Source: Rhipicephalus microplus
Taxonomy: Eukaryota; Arthropoda; Arachnida; Ixodida; Ixodidae
Assembly (NCBI RefSeq): GCF_043290135.1
Contig: NC_134700.1
Coordinates: forward strand, 163,839,772-163,903,771
Length of the DNA: 64,000 bases
Direction: 5' to 3'
The notes beneath the pieces are model-generated. The model was given only the letters and a program-made list of their open reading frames with translations. It ran no database searches and was not told the DNA's origin. The translations under genes were made by a program, and so were the position numbers. The first letter of the stretch is position 1; every line of letters starts with the position of its first letter. This document shows positions 57,008 through 64,000 of the stretch, piece after piece.

Positions 57008-57490
57008 ATGACAGCGCCATCAGCTGATCTTGACATCCTCATGTACACTGGATCAATGGACGACGGACCCGTACAGCACTGGTTCAACCTATTCGAGCTC
57101 TACGCCGCCGCTTCATCCTGGTCGGAACGGGAGATGGTTAAAGCTTCAGAGACTATGTGACTCGTAAGGCACTCAAATTTGACCTTACCCTACATATTCG
57201 ATAACAACGAATCGTGGTGAAAAATCAAAGAGATGATTGCCCGTTTTAACAACTACGACAAGGGCTTCCTCATTATCAACCGTCTGGCGACAATCTCACT
57301 CGGCCGTCACAGTCCACAATCTTTACTCAAGGGACATAGTTTTCCATCAGGTTTCTCTTCCCGAAAGTTGGCATTTCGAAAGTCGTCGCACCAACATATG
57401 ACACGAGACGTCGCTCACCCTACTGATGCACTTCAGACTTCGTCTCGCATTCATGGTCCACCACCTGGTTTTCTACGACACAATTTTTGA
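57008..57490 (+). pseudogene. Gag-like reading frame, with stops
   Basis: The frame from MTAPSADLDILMYTGSMDDG includes VQHWFNLFELYAAASSWSE. After a stop and an interruption comes IKEMIARFNNYDKGF. The W-x-FxxYAxxxxW pattern resembles the start of retrotransposon gag capsid. Frame breaks lie near 57160 and 57220. Confidence 0.5.
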
Positions 57491-57529
57491 AAGGCTACTA
57501 ACGGTCACTCTTCGTGTCATAAGGACGCC

Positions 57530-58254
57530 TTGTTCATGGTAGACCTGCTGACGCATGGGGAAAATACCGAACAAAGCCATGACAATTCGAAGAGTGAAAA
57601 TCAGTCTTCACACATTGGAGCAGCTTGCTTTCCATCTCACACACTTGGCGCACCTCCTGGTTTTCTATCGCTCGGCTCTTTTGTCCCTCACAATGCTCAC
57701 CTCACGCCTCACACGCCCACTATGGTCGGGATAGAGCTGCGGAACTCGCAGGATACTCAGCCATGCCCTGCGGCTTCTATCCATATTCATTCGTCAGAAC
57801 AGCTCAGCTCGTTATTGCACGGAAAGACGGGCATTCAAAACTGAAATCTGACCAAACCACGCCTGTTGGGGTGTCACCGTCAAGTGCGAAGCCGCCTGAA
57901 AATCCAAACACAGAACGCTCGGAAGCACCATATCTCAGAGAGTGCCGGGTGCCAGAAGCCTCCGTAATGAACGGTGTCGCAGGTGCCAGTGATGTTCCTC
58001 CAGTGAAGTCTGTTCTGCCAACTTCACTGCACGAGAAGCATTGCAACAGCTACCAAGAGAGCACTACGTCAAGTTGCCAAGAAAAACATTGCCTTTTTCC
58101 AGAAGGGCTGCCACCTAAGAATTTTTCCAAACCCAGCAAGGCCAGCACAAGAAAATCAACCAGGTTAAGCGACATGCTATCCGTCGTGGACAACCACAGT
58201 CACCGAAAGACCGCTCGCAGCTCAAGGAAGGCCATTTGCAAGAGATTCAAGTGA
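57530..58254 (+). other. Ser/Pro/Lys-rich open frame downstream of the gag relic
   Basis: The frame of 209 codons from 57625 is rich in Ser, Pro and Lys and ends RKAICKRFK. It could be the nucleocapsid-like tail of the same element. No zinc knuckle is present; its identity is uncertain. Confidence 0.3.
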
Positions 58255-58662
58255 AGCGTCGATAAATTCAATATATCTGTCTCGGAAAAAAGAGTACATT
58301 GGATTCACGACATTTTCGCGAAAAGAAACATCACACAAGTTTTCTCCAGCAGAGATCAAGACGGAGCCTATGATGAAAGCGATTGAAACAACAGGAGACA
58401 AAACAACACAAACGGCGTAAAAGCACACCCTGTTTTTCAGAAAGAAGCGGGCATCGCCCCGTTAGCCAAAAATTACGCAAACTGGCAGTTCCCCGTGCGT
58501 ACCATTCACGACAAAGAACATGACGTGTGAGAAACTCGAGCCATGAGTGCACCAAGGCGTTCCACACTCATTTATTCCTCGCAAGGATTGCTGTGTCATC
58601 ACCATTTTCTGCCTTCAAGCCGTACTTCTGTTGGCCAGTACGCAACAGTCAGCCTCGCCCAC

Positions 58663-58717
58663 CAGTTGGTTATCGGTGATACCCGCTGAAATTGCGGGTA
58701 TCACCGATAACCAACTG
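58663..58717. repeat. Perfect inverted repeat, 24-bp arms, 7-nt loop
   Basis: Arms 58663-58686 and 58694-58717 are exact reverse complements separated by TGAAATT. Not part of an identified repeat family. Confidence 0.95.
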
Positions 58718-58739
58718 TTCCGTGCTGCCTTAGCTAATA

Positions 58740-58952
58740 TTGTATATGCAGAAATATGTGATGTTTATTCTGTGTTTGTGTGACCACATTGTTGCGATAA
58801 TGCTAATTTGTTTTGTCTTTCCTTTTCCTTTTTATGTACACAACGTTTTTTTTGTAACCATGCTACCTCCTGTTATGCCTTCATTCTGTACCACTCCCCT
58901 CTGTAATGCCTCTGGCCCTGAGGGTATAATAAATACAATAAATAAATAATAA
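58740..58952 (+). mobile_element. 3' end of a LINE with AATAAA-rich tail
   Basis: CTCTGGCCCTGAGGGTATAATAAATACAATAAATAAAT is typical of a common tick LINE tail. The coding part is absent, so this is a 5'-truncated copy. Confidence 0.5.
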
Positions 58953-60237
58953 AAAACCAGCACTTACCAGACTGCTGCACTCTCCTGTGAAGCTATAGCA
59001 GTGGAGAGACACGTCCGTAGAGCCAATGGGGACAGCAATTTGGAAGTGACAGTAGCGCCGTCTGGGTTTTGTAGGGAATCGTAAAGAAACTGCAAAATGA
59101 CTATTTTACTAATAAGTGAAAAACGTTTTGTTGCCTTCTACACATAAATATATTTTTGAATAAAATATAACTAAAAATATTGTTTTTATAATTTATAATT
59201 GCGTATGAAATTAAATAGGTTTCAAAAGTACCAGGGTGTTTCGATATGGCGGCTGGCCTTCTGCATAGCAGACGACGTCGTCATCGTCTGCTTCTGCGTC
59301 ATGGCTGACCCCCACTCGTTGTAGCAGCCCCCTTTCTCTATTTCTATCGTTTTCACATAGTACATTGCACAAACACTGGGCAACATAAGCTCATAAGTAT
59401 CTTGCATACTTACATTAGTATGTTGTGCTGCCGCATACAGGCCGAGCGAAATGACAACGATGGTCACACAAGCTTGCAACAATAAATAATTTTATTGCAA
59501 CTCAATCGATCGATGTTTACACAAAAGAAAGGCCACGTAAGTAACATTTTAGCACGCACAGCAGTGAACAATATATATGCATGCATCAGCGTCCATGTGC
59601 AAAGAAGGTATACGTACTACGCATAGCCCCAACGCAGATGCCCGGAGCACAGAAGCTATCCAGCGCTGGCTGATATATTCATCACACTGCACGAAACCTT
59701 CGCTGCAGTAAGTAAAGGCATACCACATACGTGCGCAATTTTTTGTAGCTCAAGACTTCGCATCAACTCGTTGACAGTATTAGGTAAACTTTCTGTAATT
59801 TGTATAAACATAACTACGTGCCTTTCACGAGCAGCGCGGCGAGACTGTTAGTTTCCTGGTCCGCACTGCCAACTAAAGTGCATCACTTTCCGATTTTCAA
59901 TGCTTTCGGACTTTGCATGCTTCTGAAAGTCTGAAATTAAATGAGGAACGGTTTTTTATGCTTACCATTCCGGAGTGTTACAAATAAAATTGTCGAAAAA
60001 AAGGCTTCGTTCGGTTTCGTTTACCTACGCGGCCAGGTGCGCTGTCGTCGTTTCGATGGTGGCGACTCCTCACGCTGCGGCCGCGAAGCTCGCAACAAGC
60101 CACGGGCCTGGCAATAGTGTGTTTACGGAACTTTCCTGGGATATGGAACGATTTCCCCTTTTTGGAAATGTGCACTTCTAAGCCGCGTATGTTCAGTTTT
60201 TGTTTCTGTTCATCTGACGCGACTTCTTTCAGGGGGA
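58953..60237. other. No gene supported
   Basis: A minus-strand frame (59482-59222) with a hydrophobic start is discussed under findings. Otherwise AT-rich and featureless. Confidence 0.35.
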
Positions 60238-60338
60238 TGATGAATGGGAGACGAGGCCTGGCTCATACGCCATGTTTATGCCATTCTAACTTCTTCCTCA
60301 TCTACTTGTCCTAACCATCCCTGCTTTCTTACGTCACA
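60238..60338 (-). repeat. Solo LTR related to the 56.8-kb LTR
   Basis: On the minus strand it reads TGTGACGTAAGAAAGC to CCCATTCATCA, with the motif GGCGTATGAGCCAGGCCTCG shared with 56766-56871. No internal sequence is attached. Confidence 0.6.
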
Positions 60339-62869
60339 TACATATAGATATATAGGTCTTACTACGCAGGCCCTGATACTGTGGCAAAATATTTGAGACA
60401 GTTTAATCCATGTTTCCGCCATGGGACCAGCCTTCGCCTGGGGATGCTGTTTACGTGTGTGTATGTGCGTGCGACTGTGCCCCTATTTGGCGGGTATGTG
60501 CCACCACCTTCTAATAGTGATCCCAGGACACTTCGAGTAGCAAAACAGGTGATAACCTAGGTTAATACCTCTGACGAAACCTTTACAGATTGCACTCGAT
60601 CAATTATTCAATCGACCAATCAATCCATCGAATGATCAATCAAGTGAGCCATGCCCTTAAAAAAATTATTTATGTACGTCTTTGTGAATGCTTTTTTTTT
60701 CTAATTTAGAAAATTATCGGGTTTAGTTGTCCTCTACCTCGAGAGAGTGGTGGTATTTTAGAGGCTATGGTGTCGCGCTGCCATACAAGAAGTCGTGAAA
60801 TGGAATTTTGGTAGTGGCAAGCTCAATTGTACATGTGAAAAAAAAATCTGCATTCCCTCCAGGTTCTCGAAACTATTCTGGAGTACCGCCCCCTTGTCAC
60901 CACCACAGCCTGTCTATACATTTGTTTTGGATACGACAGAAATAATGCGCAATTCCTTTCAATATATTTGCTGTCGACGAAGCTATTTACGTATAAATGA
61001 AAAAAAAGGACTACGATCTCGTATTTATTATTAAAAAATTCAACAGTTAAGGCGTCATCGATAAAAAATAAAGTAGTAGACCTTATTTGTAAGTCGTCAC
61101 GTTCAAAAGACTCATAAGTTGGACTAAATTGCAATAACAAATAATTACGGTGGGACAATTGGAGATAAAACAAACAAAATACCTGGGTTTTTAACCATTT
61201 TCCTTATATGAATTGGCATGGTGAAATCCGTATTTTGCTGTCTTGCGTGAATTTTGCCATCGCCGATATTTCTTCATTCTAAAACTAAGTGCCAATCACC
61301 CTTGCCTTGTTTCTAATACACCGATCTCACCACAGCTGTGTAATTTACCGGGAACGTTACTCATGTGTTTCTTGGTTAATATAAAAATTACGTCTGTGTT
61401 AACCTTGCCTGCTTTTATTACGGTCTCTGTACTCAGTGTCATTTCCTTCCTTTATCATTTTTCGTATGTTAGCTGGGATACCATTTGCAAACCAATTCCC
61501 CGATCGATAGGAGAACAAATAACGCTTCATGTAGAACTAATGCTATTGGGACTACCGTCTGGCATATTTAGCTTTGATAACTATAAATTTGCTTCAAATA
61601 GTGTCATTTGCCTTTTTTGCGTGAACGTTATTTTATTTTCAGACCAATCAGTCTGTACTTTGCGTCAGATTTTCACTTTCTTATGATCCATGAGAGCGTG
61701 CCTAAAACACACCGTGTCGTAGTACGCGTGAGTGACGAAGCGTTTCGCTGATGCTTGCGTAACACAGTAAGGTTTCACAATGAAGCGTTAATTCGCGATT
61801 CAATAGGAAGGAAATTTCGCACAGGTTGTCTCAGGCACATTCAAGCGAGCAAGGCGACCATTTCGTTAATGGAGCGGAAAGTGGATAATAGCGTGGAATC
61901 TCACTCTTGAAGAACAGAAACTTTAGACTTTAGCTATTGTTCTTTCTGCTGTATTTTGTGTGTAAAGAATCAAACGTTTATTCTCAAAGCCTCCGCCGTT
62001 TTGTAGGGGTGGCTGCATTTGTCGACAGTAGTCGCCGAATAGATTTATATTTTAATGATAGAGCAAACTATTGTTTAAGCTAACTTTTAACGAAAGCCAC
62101 CGTGCACTCAGAATGAATGCCAACATGCCTTATATAACCACGAAGCCATTATTTGAAGAACAGGCGGATGGAAATATTACGCTTCAACCGAAAATGCCCA
62201 TGAGACCTCGACATCCGAGCATATGCTTCAGTGCCACCGCAAAATTGGCAACAAATAAAAGCAAGTGGTGTGAAACCACACACCGCAAGAATAAATTAAA
62301 TTGCTCATTCATCTCCTTTCACCTCACATCTCAAGGGGCCCTGCAACACCTCACGAATAAACAGTGAGTGCATTTATTATAGGAGTTTATTGCCGTGGGC
62401 AGTGTGGTACATTGCGCACACTTGACGACGCCCTGATCCGCAATGTAACTGCCACTCACTTATTGTAGACTTTCACGGCTTTACAACTAACCCGTCATCG
62501 CCAACTCCATGCAACAGGCCTCAGGCCACGCCGACTACCCGACTTTTACCGCTGGATCCATGGACCTCACCACTACTCATTATTCTATACACGTAGCGAA
62601 TTCGCATGTGTATTTTTGAATAAAAATTATTCTGTCTAAGAACACACTTTATAAAATCAAAGAGGAAACCGACCCCCACATGAATTATCAAAATCCGTAA
62701 AGTGCCAACGTACCTGCAGAGATATGTAGCATGCTGTTTATCTCTTCTCTCGTCCCTGCGAGCGCAATGCAAGCTAAGCATGGAGGAATAGCACGCGGGA
62801 AGGAGTTACGTCAAACGTGCGTCATGACCTTGAGCACTTTCTTTTTTTAAGATGGTATTCTTTCTTGGC
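60339..62869. other. No gene seen
   Basis: AT-rich. A 147-codon frame at 61243-61686 is rich in hydrophobic residues but lacks a domain. Nothing else is supported. Confidence 0.35.
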
Positions 62870-63530
62870 GACCTTCAGTGCAAAAATTTTGGTCTGTCTG
62901 TTTGTCCGCCCTTAACGGTACCCTACACGGCACTAAAGTGGCCAAGCGATACTCCAAATGGTCGACCCCATCCGCAGCGCCCACCAATATAGCTCAAGGT
63001 TCAGCGTTCATGCGAGTGTCAATTCAAAAGCAACTATCGCGCATATCTGAGGCACCATAACAACACGTCGATATTCTGTGTGTCTCTTAGCAAAAAAGGC
63101 ATACTTAAGTAATTATAAGGACCGCAGCGTTTATCACGCTGCGCTGACCAGGCAATGCTTGTACGAAAAGGCAAGCTTTTCCAACGCTTTGCTCAGACGA
63201 CACGGTGGTGGAACCTACCCGTCGTCTTGCGTTCTACACTTTCTCACCTCAGATACGGGCGCGCACGCCGCGCGCTTCATTTTCCAGGATAACTCCCAGA
63301 TAGTGCTCATGTCTCCCGTGTGATGCGACTTGATGCGCTCGTTCGCCTCCGCTGCATCTTCAACGCACTCTGACGCAGCGTCTGCAGAATACCATTCACC
63401 GATTTTCTTGTGCAGAACATCAAATAAACGTTTTGTTCACTCTCTCCAGACTCATGACTATCGTCTTGCGACGACATTTGCAGTGTAACATGCAGATACG
63501 GGGCCAATTTTTCAAAGCGTGCCTTACTTG
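62870..63530 (-). repeat. Repeat family FA, copy 3 (inverted)
   Basis: It is the reverse complement of the 2.75-3.45 kb region: TTTTGGTCTGTCTGTTTGTC at the left, AAGCTTTTCCAACGCTTTG inside, and the CATTTGCAGTGTAACATG and GGGGCCAATTTTT blocks at the right. Confidence 0.75.
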
Positions 63531-64000
63531 CAGCGTTTCTGCGAACGCATGCACGGGTACAATGAATAAGAAAACAAACACTATTATATATGTTCAAGAA
63601 AAAAGAGGCGTTGGTAATGAAATGGTTTTGTCTAAGACGACAATAACATGAAGAAGACACAATAAAGGGGGGAAATCAGCCAATTGCGGTGAATAGCGGT
63701 ATATGGTGCGCACACTTGGCTACATGGCGTCACTTGTTAAAAGAAGAGAAACATTGTTTTCCATATTGTAGGATTAATCACGAACTCTAGGCAACAAATT
63801 GTGCCATAAAATTTGGTTCGCTGGTTCTTAAGAGCCTCGACTACCTATTGGCGGCGGTTTTCGACTGTGCTAAAAAGTGTTGCCGGGCCCATTTACCTAT
63901 TTCGTTTTTGTTTCCTAGGTTCACTCAAGGCTTACCGTCCTCAACTATCACCGACAGTGTCATTACCGAACTATTTATCTTTACTGTAGGAGGGAACCAT
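63531..64000. other. No gene seen
   Basis: Nothing recognised to the end of the window. Confidence 0.3.

Larger units (their letters stand above)
56766..58256 (+). mobile_element. LTR-retrotransposon fragment: 5' LTR plus gag
   Basis: The sequence from TGACGTAAAAAGGC to CATTCATCACA (56766-56871, with AATAAA inside) matches an inverted solo copy at 60238-60338. A gag-like frame then starts. No pol or 3' LTR is found. Confidence 0.6.

Noticed and set aside
61243..61686. 147-codon hydrophobic frame
   Set aside because: It is in AT-rich sequence with no domain and no splice or polyA support. Phe/Leu/Ile-rich composition follows from T-richness.

Overview
The window looks like nuclear DNA of a hard tick (Ixodidae, probably Metastriata). 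The clues are seven copies of a tRNA-derived SINE resembling those described from ixodid ticks (Ruka-like), several I-superfamily LINEs with RNase H and zinc knuckles, an RTE-type LINE, arthropod-style Ty3/gypsy pol, spliced eukaryotic gene structure and abundant GATA/GACA/AT microsatellites. Species cannot be fixed from the sequence alone. There is no bacterial gene, operon, rRNA, convincing tRNA gene or CRISPR array.

Almost everything recognisable is transposable-element DNA, and much of it is nested. The main element (4133-6615) is a 2.48-kb DNA transposon with about 33-bp terminal inverted repeats and a perfect 8-bp target-site duplication. It carries an intron-containing THAP-domain gene, which points to the P superfamily. 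The encoded protein stops after the DNA-binding and coiled-coil part, like a naturally deleted P element, and it has one in-frame TAG. A SINE sits in its 3' part. From 7.4 to 15.5 kb, minus-strand LINE remnants lie end to end; one of them (LINE-2) is split by an RTE insertion (11821-13873). From 16219 to 21984 an almost full-length LINE (LINE-3) sits inside a 147-bp satellite array with a 13-bp target-site duplication. From 22.0 to 30.6 kb there are interspersed repeats, SINEs and tail-only SINE copies. From 30651 to 34996 an LTR element has both LTRs and a 4-bp duplication, and holds a gag relic, a degenerate THAP relic and two other repeats. From 40660 to 44705 lies a 5'-truncated gypsy element with an intact 1151-residue pol. 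A Mutator-like transposase relic lies at 50190-50900 and an LTR-gag fragment at 56766-58256.

Several long repeat families with different interiors (F1 to F4 below) share subterminal inverted motifs of the type CGAAGC ... GCTTCG followed by TAAA. This suggests a common mobilising machinery. The remaining stretches (about 23.7-27.4, 35.3-40.6, 46.9-50.2, 51-56 and 59-62.9 kb) show no gene I can support. The only intact gene-like reading frames are those of mobile elements.
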